This document shows positions 1 to 5,720 of a stretch of DNA of 7,689 nt, piece after piece (the first letter of the stretch is position 1; each line of letters starts with the position of its first letter). The notes beneath the pieces are model-generated. The model made no database searches. It was not told the DNA's origin and was given only the letters and a program-made list of their open reading frames with translations. Both the position numbers and the translations under genes were made by a program. This DNA comes from Azospirillum brasilense (GTDB lineage: Bacteria; Pseudomonadota; Alphaproteobacteria; Rickettsiales; UBA3002). The stretch lies in NCBI GenBank assembly GCA_003241645.1, contig QFOX01000077.1:1-7689 (forward strand), written 5' to 3'.

Positions 1-244
1 GCGCCTACGCATGTCGCGCACAAATGCAGCGCATTTAGCCACGACCAGCAATTTGACTGCACCGTACTATGCGGTGAAGCCGCGCCAAGACACATACGAA
101 ACCAAGCCCAACGGCAATAACGTGACGTTAGAAGAAGAAATGATGCACCTTTCCACGACATCATTCGATCACCAGCTGGCGCTCAATCTGCATGAGAGTG
201 TCGATAAGCGTTACAAAATGGTGCTGGGCTTGCCGGTAAATTAA
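1..244 (+). CDS. flgB: Flagellar basal-body rod protein FlgB, C-terminal fragment (5' end cut by window edge)
   Basis: This is an open frame from base 2 to the TAA at 242-244, giving 80 visible residues. FlgB forms the proximal rod of the flagellar basal body in the periplasm. The fragment has the usual FlgB C-terminal pattern: an RTNAAHL-type segment, then an aromatic and charged stretch, then 'NGNNVTLEEEMMHLS', where FlgB/FlgC family proteins have the conserved N-x-V-x-[LM]-E-x-E-M motif, and a final amphipathic helix that packs in the rod. The ATG at 11 is most likely internal, because the frame is open upstream and the RTN motif follows at once. In most flagellar operons flgC and fliE come next; here neither follows and an unrelated methyltransferase gene starts 76 bases later. 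The call rests on motif recognition in a fragment, so other rod-family proteins are possible but less likely. Confidence 0.72.
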   Translation, partial: RLRMSRTNAAHLATTSNLTAPYYAVKPRQDTYETKPNGNNVTLEEEMMHLSTTSFDHQLALNLHESVDKRYKMVLGLPVN

Positions 245-320
245 AACAAGTAGGAGTCTAAATCGCACGAAAAAAGAAACGCAATAATAACGAAAAAATA
301 AACAGGAACCCAGAGGCCTT
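245..320 (+). other. A+T-rich spacer between flgB and the methyltransferase/ATPase cluster
   Basis: This 76-base gap is the only clear place for a promoter of the four-gene cluster. It is very A+T rich (17 G/C in 241-300) and full of A-runs. A good Shine-Dalgarno-like AGGAG lies at 252-256, but no ATG, GTG or TTG follows at a usable distance; it could be the remains of the initiation region of a lost downstream gene such as flgC, which is inference. Near the real start, GAGG at 313-316 lies 4 bases before the ATG at 321, and AGGAA at 304-308 is an alternative. I see no convincing -35/-10 pair, MerR-type dyad or hairpin. Confidence 0.5.
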
Positions 321-1079
321 ATGAATAATACCCCGACCCTCAAACTAAGCCGGGAACAAAAAGACGCTGTCTTTAGTGAGAAATCCAAGCCCGTAGCAGA
401 CTTTTCTTTCAATGCCACCGTTGCCGATGTTTTCGATGACATGGTGAGCAGGTCTGTTCCTTATTATGAAGAAATGCAGCGCCAAGTTTGCGAGCTTGCC
501 AGCGATTTCGCAAAGCCCGGAACCAACCTATACGACATTGGTTGTTCTACGGCGACAACATTACTGGCGCTCGACGAGTTGATCGCACCAGAGGTGCAGT
601 TTATCGGTGTTGATAATGCCCCCGAAATGCTGGCGAAAGCCAGAGTTAAACTCGATGCAGCGCAGTGCCGCAGAAAAGTCGAATTGCAGGAAGCGGATTT
701 AAACGGGCATTTCTCCATCGAGAATGCCAGCGTTGTTACCATGTTGCTAACCCTGCAATTTGTGCGCCCGCTGCACCGTGGGCGCGTCATGAAATCTATC
801 TACAACGGCTTACAGCATCAGGGATGCATCCTGCTAATAGAGAAATTGACCTGTGAAGAGGCCATTTTTAACCGGCTTTACATCGAGCATTATTACGCAT
901 TCAAAAAGCGTAACGGTTATTCGGAAACTGAAATCGCTAAAAAGCGCGAAGCTTTAGAAAACGTGCTGATTCCCTACCGTTTGGAAGAAAATATCCAATT
1001 ACTTAAAGATACCGGGTTCCGCAGCACCGAGGTTTTCTTTCGCTGGTATAATTTCTGCGGAATTATCGCTGTAAAGTAG
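321..1079 (+). CDS. cmoA: CmoA-like carboxy-S-adenosyl-L-methionine synthase (class I SAM methyltransferase fold)
   Basis: CmoA turns SAM and prephenate into carboxy-SAM, which CmoB uses to make 5-carboxymethoxyuridine at the tRNA wobble base. The 252-residue product matches E. coli CmoA (247 aa) along its length: the DVFDDMVSRSVPYY segment (residues 36-49, E. coli EVFPDMIQRSVPGY), motif I at YDIGCS (71-76), acidic VDN (98-100), 'IENASVV' (133-139), TLQF (144-147), and KRNGYSETEIAKKR (196-209), which includes the arginine aligned with E. coli Arg199, reported to contact the carboxylate. It is therefore a CmoA family member, not just a generic methyltransferase. The glycine-rich loop reads GCSTA where many relatives have a second glycine (E. 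coli GCSLG). No cmoB is in the window, so the end use of carboxy-SAM is unknown. The TAG stop lies inside the ribosome binding site of the next gene, 7 bases away, which implies co-translation. A related enzyme with a changed product cannot be excluded. Confidence 0.85.
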   Translation: MNNTPTLKLSREQKDAVFSEKSKPVADFSFNATVADVFDDMVSRSVPYYEEMQRQVCELASDFAKPGTNLYDIGCSTATTLLALDELIAPEVQFIGVDNAPEMLAKARVKLDAAQCRRKVELQEADLNGHFSIENASVVTMLLTLQFVRPLHRGRVMKSIYNGLQHQGCILLIEKLTCEEAIFNRLYIEHYYAFKKRNGYSETEIAKKREALENVLIPYRLEENIQLLKDTGFRSTEVFFRWYNFCGIIAVK

Positions 1080-1086
1080 GTGTGCA

Positions 1087-1839
1087 ATGAAAAAATCCAT
1101 GATTCAGATCGGCAATTTCCTTTTCCGTTATCGCAACAAACTTTTTCCTTTTATCATCCTCGCGATATTTGCCATCGCTATCCCTCCGGCAGAGCTGTTT
1201 GGCAATAGCGAACTTCCTAACATCAAAGAAATAATCGGCATTGGCTTGGCCCTTGCTGGCCTAGCTGTGCGCGGCGTTGTCATTGGCTTTGCTTACATCA
1301 AGCGCGGCGGACTGAATAAGAAGGTTTATGCAGAGAACCTTGTAACGCAAGGCATGTTCTCATTGTGCAGAAACCCCCTCTATCTCGGCAATATGCTTAT
1401 TTATGCTGGGGTATTCTTTATGCACGGAGATCCACTCGTCATTGTGTTGGGTATTGGCCTGTATCTATTTATTTACCAGTGCATCATCTATGCGGAAGAA
1501 AACTACCTGCAGAACAAGTTTGGTGATGCGTATGCAGATTACTGCAAGGATGTGCCGCGTTGGATTCCGCGTATTGCTCAATTCAAGCAGGCCCGCGCAG
1601 GCATGTATTTCAACTGGCGGCGTGTTTTCCTGAAAGATTACTCCACGTTCGCTTCCACTGCGGTCACGCTATGCCTTGTTGAGCTTTACGAGCATTGGGG
1701 TGCGAGTTTAGCAGGACATTGGCTGCACATTACTTTCTTAGTTTCCACGATGGCTTTGGTCGGGATTACTGCGGCAGGAATCAGCACCCTAAAACGGCAT
1801 AAGATTTTAACAGATAGAAGCTTCGTGTCTGGGCGATGA
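1087..1839 (+). CDS. Membrane methyltransferase of the ICMT/PEMT (isoprenylcysteine/phospholipid methyltransferase) family
   Basis: This is a 250-residue multi-pass membrane protein. Likely membrane segments are about 18-33, 48-70, 98-112, 117-136, 187-202 and 213-232. The family signature is clear: LCRNPLYLG (93-101), then after two hydrophobic segments AEENYLQNKFG (136-146) and a Y-x-x-Y-x-x-x-VPRWIP stretch (149-161), which form the SAM-binding cytosolic C-terminal part of ICMT/PEMT enzymes. Family members methylate carboxyl, lipid or thiol groups at the membrane. Bacterial members occur next to metal efflux genes, for example CzcN and NccN in the Cupriavidus czc and ncc clusters, which fits the ATPase downstream. 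The part after residue 166 (about 84 aa with two more membrane segments) lies beyond the core motif region and may be a subfamily extension. The start at 1087 follows a TAGGTG ribosome binding site that contains the cmoA stop. The substrate is unknown. Confidence 0.8.
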   Translation: MKKSMIQIGNFLFRYRNKLFPFIILAIFAIAIPPAELFGNSELPNIKEIIGIGLALAGLAVRGVVIGFAYIKRGGLNKKVYAENLVTQGMFSLCRNPLYLGNMLIYAGVFFMHGDPLVIVLGIGLYLFIYQCIIYAEENYLQNKFGDAYADYCKDVPRWIPRIAQFKQARAGMYFNWRRVFLKDYSTFASTAVTLCLVELYEHWGASLAGHWLHITFLVSTMALVGITAAGISTLKRHKILTDRSFVSGR

Positions 1840-1851
1840 CGAGGGTACGCT

Positions 1852-2175
1852 ATGCAGCATAAACTCTTTCTGAAACAGTTTTTTCAAACCATTAATACGC
1901 ATAATGTAGATGCTATTTTGGAACATTTTTCTGAGGCTGCGGTCGTTTATTATGAAGGGGCGGAATACCGTGGCCCGGATAATATCCGCCACTGGCTGGA
2001 AAATGCCAACAAGCAGTACAACGCATGTCATACCGTGTTAAATATTTCTTTTACAGATAATGAGGCTACAGCAATAGTTTCTGTTGCAGGGACATTCTCT
2101 GGAAGCCCCATTCAACAGACATTTTATTTCATTGTTGAAGATTACAAAATCACATCACTAAAATGTGGGACGTAA
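1852..2175 (+). CDS. Small SnoaL-like / NTF2-fold protein (nuclear transport factor 2 family)
   Basis: This 107-residue soluble protein has no signal peptide or membrane segment. Its layout is that of the SnoaL/NTF2-like cone fold: an N-terminal helix with FFQTINTHNVDAILEHFSE (residues 10-28), a short strand (VVYYEG, 31-36), the typical 'YRGPDNIRHWLE' element (39-50), then alternating strands to the end. The family includes small-molecule isomerases, cyclases, binding proteins and many of unknown role; no catalytic residue can be assigned here. It starts 12 bases after the ICMT-like gene with a GAGGG ribosome binding site (1841-1845), so it is very likely co-transcribed. Its bases are clearly more A+T rich than the neighbours (17 G/C in 1861-1920), hinting at a separate origin. 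An accessory role with the methyltransferases or metal handling is a guess from position. Confidence 0.7.
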   Translation: MQHKLFLKQFFQTINTHNVDAILEHFSEAAVVYYEGAEYRGPDNIRHWLENANKQYNACHTVLNISFTDNEATAIVSVAGTFSGSPIQQTFYFIVEDYKITSLKCGT

Positions 2176-2234
2176 TTATATCTATCCTTCTGAACCAAGA
2201 CAGATGGAATTACTGATTATTAAAGGAAGATTTT
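2176..2234 (+). other. 59-base gap before the ATPase gene with its own ribosome binding site
   Basis: This is the only gap over 12 bases inside the four-gene cluster. It holds AAAGGAAGA (about 2222-2230) close before the ATG at 2235, a good ribosome binding site. I find no stem-loop followed by T-run and no convincing promoter, so the ATPase may be read through from upstream. A separate promoter or a metal-regulator operator here cannot be excluded by eye. Confidence 0.4.
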
Positions 2235-4397
2235 ATGAGCGCCAACAGCAACGTACCGGCAAAAGATTCCGTCTATCGCATTCAGAAGATGGATTGCCCG
2301 ACCGAGGAACGACTTATCCGCAATAAGCTGGAGCCGATGTCCGGCATCCACGAACTGCGTTTTAACCTGATGCAGCGCGAACTGACCGTACGCCATGAAC
2401 TGGAAGATGACCAGCCCATTGTTGCGGCGCTGGAAACGCTTGGCATGGAACCAGAACGTAAGGAAGGTGCAGACTGCAAATCATGCGAGCATGACCATGA
2501 AAACGGAAAAGATGCCACGGTAAGTCGTATGGCGAAGTGGCTTGTTGCCATTTCAGGTGTGGCCGCCTTTGCCGCCGAAATCAGCGGTTGGATGGGAGCA
2601 GAGGAAGGGTCGCTACAAGTTATTGCGCTTTCGATATTGGCTATCCTCACTGGTGGCATGCAGACTGCAAAAAAAGGATGGATTGCGCTAAAAACCTTCA
2701 CCATGAACATCAACTTCTTGATGGTCATAGCGGTAACAGGAGCAATGATAATTGGGGAATGGCCGGAAGCGGCAATGGTGGCGTTCTTGTTTGCGGTAGC
2801 GGAAATGATCGAGGCGTACTCGCTCGATCGCGCCCGAAATGCCATCCGTGATTTGATGGAAATGGCACCCGAAATGGCATTGGTTCAACAACCCGATGGT
2901 AGCTGGCAAGAGGTCGCTGCCAGCGAAGTCCCGCTCAATGCAACTATCAAAGTGAAGCCCGGCGAACGTATTCCGCTGGATGGTAAGATCATCGAGGGGC
3001 AATCGACTATCAATCAGGCTCCGATCACCGGCGAGAGTATGCCGGTAGAAAAAAATCCGGGTGATGCGGTCTTCGCTGGCACGCTCAACGAACGCGGAAG
3101 CTTTATTTTTACGGTTACTGCAAATCAGGGAAATACAACGCTAGCACGCATTATTCGTTCTGTGCAGGAAGCCCAAAGCGAGCGAGCGCCTACCCAGCGT
3201 TTTGTCGATCAATTCGCACGTTACTATACCCCCGTTATCGTCTTGCTGGCGGCGCTTATCGCTACAGTGCCGCCACTCTTTTTCGGGGCAGAGTTCATGC
3301 CATGGCTCTACCGTGCGCTTGTAACGCTGGTCATTGCCTGCCCCTGTGCGTTGGTCATTTCTACGCCTGTAACCGTAGTCAGCGGGCTGGCAGCGGCAGC
3401 CCGACGCGGCATACTCATTAAAGGCGGGGTCTATTTAGAGGAAGGCCGCAAGCTCAAAGCACTGGCGCTTGATAAAACCGGCACGCTCACACATGGTAAG
3501 CCCGTTCTTACAGACATCCGCACCATCAGCACGCTCACGGCAGAAAAGGCACTGGAAATCGCTGCCAGCCTCAATGCTCTTTCGGAACATCCCGTTGCTC
3601 ACGCTATCGTCACGAAAGCAGCACTTTCACGACCGCTAACCGTTTCCAATTTTGAGGCGATGACGGGTCGTGGTGTGAATGGGGTCATCGACGGTACGCG
3701 CTATTATTTGGGAAATCACCGGCTGGCTGAGGAGCTTGGCGTGTGCGGTGAACATGTGGAATCCGAATTACTGCCGCTTGAGTCCGAAGGAAAGACAGCG
3801 GTAGTGCTGGCAACCGAGCAGCAAGCTTTATGCGTATTTGCCGTAGCAGATACGGTGCGCACTACCAGTGTGGAAGCCGTGAAATCATTGCAACAACTCG
3901 GCGTGCATTGTGTGATGCTAACGGGTGATAACAGCACCACGGCTCAAGCCATTGCCACGCATGTCGGTATTGAAGATGTGCGTGGAAATATGCTCCCCGA
4001 AGACAAGTTAAAAGCGATGGAGGAGCTAAGGAAAAATTATGATGTCGTCGGTATGGTGGGGGATGGGGTAAATGATGCGCCTGCTCTAGCGCGGGCATCT
4101 ATCGGCTTTGCGATGGGGGCAGCGGGTACGGACACTGCATTAGAAACCGCCGATGTTGCGTTGATGGAAGATGATTTGCGACGGATTCCATTGTTTATGA
4201 ATCTGAGTCGCAAGACCAGCACAATACTAAAACAGAACATAAGCCTTTCTATCGGCATTAAAGCCGTTTTCCTGGCACTGAATTTTGCTGGCCTTGCGAC
4301 GCTATGGATGGCGGTTTTTGCTGATATGGGTGCAAGCCTCATTGTTGTATTCAACGGCCTGCGCCTACTCAAATTTCAACAACAGGTGAAATCATAA
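2235..4397 (+). CDS. Heavy-metal translocating P1B-type ATPase, Zn2+/Cd2+/Pb2+ exporter group (ZntA/CadA-like)
   Basis: This inner-membrane pump uses ATP to export divalent soft metals from the cytoplasm. All family elements are present in the 720-residue product: an N-terminal HMA-like domain (about 12-75), TGES actuator loop (265-268), CPC metal site in the membrane (369-371), phosphorylated Asp413 in DKTGT, HP at 452-453, and GDGVND hinge (609-614). Lys676 and Asp697 stand 21 residues apart, as do the ZntA residues Lys693 and Asp714 that mark the Zn/Cd/Pb group, so copper export is unlikely. The HMA metal loop reads MDCPTEE, with one cysteine instead of CxxC, a variant known among Zn/Cd pumps. 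A linker with CKSC then HDH (81-88) could supply extra metal ligands. The length and motifs show an intact gene. No cadR, zntR or arsR-type regulator is visible beside it. It converges on the phage lysis genes with 7 bases between the stops. Whether Zn, Cd or Pb is the main substrate cannot be told from sequence. Confidence 0.93.
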   Translation: MSANSNVPAKDSVYRIQKMDCPTEERLIRNKLEPMSGIHELRFNLMQRELTVRHELEDDQPIVAALETLGMEPERKEGADCKSCEHDHENGKDATVSRMAKWLVAISGVAAFAAEISGWMGAEEGSLQVIALSILAILTGGMQTAKKGWIALKTFTMNINFLMVIAVTGAMIIGEWPEAAMVAFLFAVAEMIEAYSLDRARNAIRDLMEMAPEMALVQQPDGSWQEVAASEVPLNATIKVKPGERIPLDGKIIEGQSTINQAPITGESMPVEKNPGDAVFAGTLNERGSFIFTVTANQGNTTLARIIRSVQEAQSERAPTQRFVDQFARYYTPVIVLLAALIATVPPLFFGAEFMPWLYRALVTLVIACPCALVISTPVTVVSGLAAAARRGILIKGGVYLEEGRKLKALALDKTGTLTHGKPVLTDIRTISTLTAEKALEIAASLNALSEHPVAHAIVTKAALSRPLTVSNFEAMTGRGVNGVIDGTRYYLGNHRLAEELGVCGEHVESELLPLESEGKTAVVLATEQQALCVFAVADTVRTTSVEAVKSLQQLGVHCVMLTGDNSTTAQAIATHVGIEDVRGNMLPEDKLKAMEELRKNYDVVGMVGDGVNDAPALARASIGFAMGAAGTDTALETADVALMEDDLRRIPLFMNLSRKTSTILKQNISLSIGIKAVFLALNFAGLATLWMAVFADMGASLIVVFNGLRLLKFQQQVKS

Positions 4398-4404
4398 CCC
4401 CCAT

Positions 4405-4605
4405 TCACCACCTGCAGAGGGATTTTCCTACCTCGTTATGGTCAAAGATTTGCCGCGCCGTGCCATCGGTTAGCACATCCTGTTTGCTGATATAGATGGG
4501 TCTGCCGATGGCGCAGAAGCTATCAGTCACGCGACCAGTCATCGCGCAGGCGCTCAGCAGCATCGCCATCAGCAAGAGTGCGGCGGTTCTTATCTTGAAC
4601 TTCAT
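4405..4605 (-). CDS. Small phage lipoprotein, candidate outer-membrane spanin (Rz1-like)
   Basis: This 66-residue product has a basic start (MKFK), a hydrophobic signal segment and a lipobox LLSAC ending at Cys20, so it should be cut and lipidated there, leaving about 47 residues. The mature part reads 'DSFCAIGRPIYISKQDVL' and then TDGTARQI and HN, a pattern I recognise from small proteins at the end of phage lysis cassettes. Its start lies inside the upstream gene in another frame (83 bases overlap), the usual Rz/Rz1 arrangement. With the inner-membrane partner it would fuse the inner and outer membranes as the last step of host lysis. It is not proline rich as classical Rz1 proteins are, so the spanin role is an inference from lipobox and position. 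The ribosome binding site is weak (GTGAG), suggesting translational coupling. The ATPase stop lies 7 bases beyond its stop. Confidence 0.62.
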   Translation of the reverse strand: MKFKIRTAALLLMAMLLSACAMTGRVTDSFCAIGRPIYISKQDVLTDGTARQIFDHNEVGKSLCRW

Positions 4606-4774
4606 GGGATTTGCTCACGTTTTCCGATTGCTTTTCGAGTGCATCCACCCGTTCGGCATTCCTACCGGCACGACGCGCGGCCAGCAGGATGCCGAGGGCG
4701 GATAACACGGCTATGCACCACCCGGCCACAAGCAGGGCATTGGTGGTGAAAAAGGCTTTGAGAGCCGCAATCAT
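4523..4774 (-). CDS. Candidate inner-membrane spanin (Rz-like), one TM plus charged helical tail
   Basis: I start this gene at the ATG at 4774, not at the longer upstream possibility (4855). The ATG overlaps the endolysin stop as ATGA, and AAGGAT (4783-4788) sits 8 bases before it. The 83-residue product has a single membrane segment at about 11-33, followed by a highly charged, probably helical or coiled-coil tail that ends 'ADGDAAERLRDDWSRD', a tail I associate with phage Rz-like proteins. The layout fits an i-spanin: N-terminal inner-membrane anchor and periplasmic coiled coil that binds the lipoprotein partner, whose gene begins inside this one in another frame. It belongs to the leftward lysis operon and is translationally coupled to the endolysin. 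A generic phage membrane protein is the alternative. Confidence 0.65.
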   Translation of the reverse strand: MIAALKAFFTTNALLVAGWCIAVLSALGILLAARRAGRNAERVDALEKQSENVSKSHEVQDKNRRTLADGDAAERLRDDWSRD

Positions 4775-5433
4775 ATCTGGCCATCCTTGCGGGCTTGGTA
4801 GCGGCTCCATACGATATAGAGCAGCACCAGTGCCAACACTGCGACGATGGCCCACGGCGCAGCCTTTGCCAGTATGGCTGCCAACGGTAATGCAGGTTCC
4901 AGCGTTTCCACCGCCTGCGACACCGCACCGATGCCGACACTGGCAACCCCGCCGATTTTAGTGGCGATCATCGTATCGGTACTGCCGACCGGCCGGATTT
5001 GGTTTAGGGCTTCCTTGGCGGTTGCCGGGGGCTTGGTGTCGATGTCGTTGAAGAAAAGATGGGCGCTAGTGGAATAGACCGGCGTTTTGCCCCGTGACCA
5101 TGCAGGCTTGACTGCCGGAGTATGGTAGTGCGTGCTGGCATTGGTCGGATCGACCAGCTGGTGATTGACTGCTTTCATAGCGATCTGCACGCATTTATCA
5201 AACCATGCACCATTGGCCTTTAAAATGCGCTCACGGTTAGGGTCGCTGGTATTCCAACAGCTGAATTGATACGGTTGAAGGCATACGGCTTCCACATTGT
5301 TCGGCCAGTTGGGAAGTGCCACGCGGTTCATAACTACGCAGGCAATGGCAGTTGCATCCTGCATGTTATGGGCTTTAGCCTCGCCGTAGAGAGTACGGGC
5401 AAGCGTATCAATATTCTTGGTATTGGTCGTCAT
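4771..5433 (-). CDS. SleB-type cell wall hydrolase (phage endolysin) with C-terminal membrane anchor
   Basis: Residues 6-130 match the SleB/Hydrolase_2 family: TLARTLYGEA with the likely catalytic Glu18, 'ATAIACVVMNRV' (28-38), the YQFSCWN loop (55-61), 'DPTNASTHYHTP' (95-106) and SAHLFF (123-128). Such enzymes cleave the glycan strands of peptidoglycan, here probably to free progeny phage. There is no N-terminal signal peptide or SAR segment. After a Gly/Ala-rich linker (about 158-180) comes a strong membrane segment (about 184-208) and a basic tail, so the catalytic domain is joined to a C-terminal anchor. How it reaches the wall is open; the upstream XhlA/holin-like protein may open the membrane. 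The start is well fixed by TAGGAGGA at 5438-5445, which shares its TAG with the stop of the preceding gene. Its stop overlaps the next start as ATGA. Confidence 0.85.
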   Translation of the reverse strand: MTTNTKNIDTLARTLYGEAKAHNMQDATAIACVVMNRVALPNWPNNVEAVCLQPYQFSCWNTSDPNRERILKANGAWFDKCVQIAMKAVNHQLVDPTNASTHYHTPAVKPAWSRGKTPVYSTSAHLFFNDIDTKPPATAKEALNQIRPVGSTDTMIATKIGGVASVGIGAVSQAVETLEPALPLAAILAKAAPWAIVAVLALVLLYIVWSRYQARKDGQI

Positions 5434-5437
5434 AAAG

Positions 5438-5445
5438 TCCTCCTA
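5438..5445 (-). promoter_or_regulatory. Strong ribosome binding site of the endolysin, containing the stop codon of the preceding gene
   Basis: On the minus strand this reads TAGGAGGA, 4 bases before the endolysin ATG. The first three bases are the TAG stop of the holin-like gene, so a ribosome ending there is placed to restart on the endolysin. It decides the endolysin start at 5433. Confidence 0.8.
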
Positions 5446-5691
5446 TTGTTTGCTAAAAAAGAAATTGAGGGCGGCGGTGATGAACGAGCCGACGACTGCC
5501 GCAACGAGCATGGCGACGCTGAACGCCCCTTTGCCCTTGTTCATGATCTCGGTGAGTGCATCGACTTTGCGGGCAAGGCTGGCGATGGATTCTTTCGTTT
5601 CCTTCGCGTGTTCACGCTGTTGCTCGCGCAGGCCGCGTAACTCCGCTTCAAGCACGGCGATACGCACCTGACCTTCAGGTGTGTTGGGCAT
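5443..5691 (-). CDS. XhlA/holin-like phage protein: coiled coil plus one C-terminal TM
   Basis: I start this gene at 5691, where AGGAG (5697-5701) lies 5 bases upstream; a longer frame to 5766 would run into the 3' end of the tail fibre gene and lacks such a site. The 82-residue product has a charged amphipathic region with heptad-like spacing (about 8-50, including 'VRIAVLEAELRGLREQQ'), a short KGKG linker and one membrane segment at about 57-78, with a two-residue tail. This is the layout of the XhlA (hemolysin-like) family and related small phage proteins found just before endolysin genes. It probably helps permeabilise the inner membrane or position the endolysin. A true holin with more membrane segments is not seen elsewhere in the window, so this may be the holin or a holin partner. 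Confidence 0.68.
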   Translation of the reverse strand: MPNTPEGQVRIAVLEAELRGLREQQREHAKETKESIASLARKVDALTEIMNKGKGAFSVAMLVAAVVGSFITAALNFFFSKQ

Positions 5692-5694
5692 AGA

Positions 5695-5701
5695 TTCTCC
5701 T
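5695..5701 (-). promoter_or_regulatory. Ribosome binding site that fixes the start of the holin-like gene
   Basis: On the minus strand this reads AGGAGAA, just before the ATG at 5691. A very similar GGAGAATC context stands before the tail fibre gene (6661-6666), so the two late genes share a common style of initiation site. Confidence 0.7.
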
Positions 5702-5720
5702 ATGGTGGGATGGTGGTGGG

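Noticed and set aside
262..324. Short basic reading frame (Lys/Arg/Asn-rich) after AGGAG in the flgB-cmoA gap, ending in an ATGA overlap with cmoA
   Set aside because: It would need to start with ATC, and a TAA lies just before. The Lys/Asn content is what A-rich DNA gives in any frame.
2282..2845. 187-codon open frame on the minus strand inside the ATPase gene
   Set aside because: It is antisense to a fully conserved ATPase coding region, is rich in Ser/Ala/Ile without recognisable domains, and has no supporting ribosome binding site that I can see. It is an open-frame shadow.
4398..4404. Terminator between the converging ATPase and lysis genes
   Set aside because: The gap is only 7 bases (C-rich) with no stem-loop or T-run; any terminator would have to lie within the coding regions.
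4775..4855. Longer N-terminus for the i-spanin candidate (start at 4855)
   Set aside because: It would overlap the endolysin coding region by more than 80 bases, while the ATG at 4774 has a good SD and an ATGA overlap with the endolysin stop.
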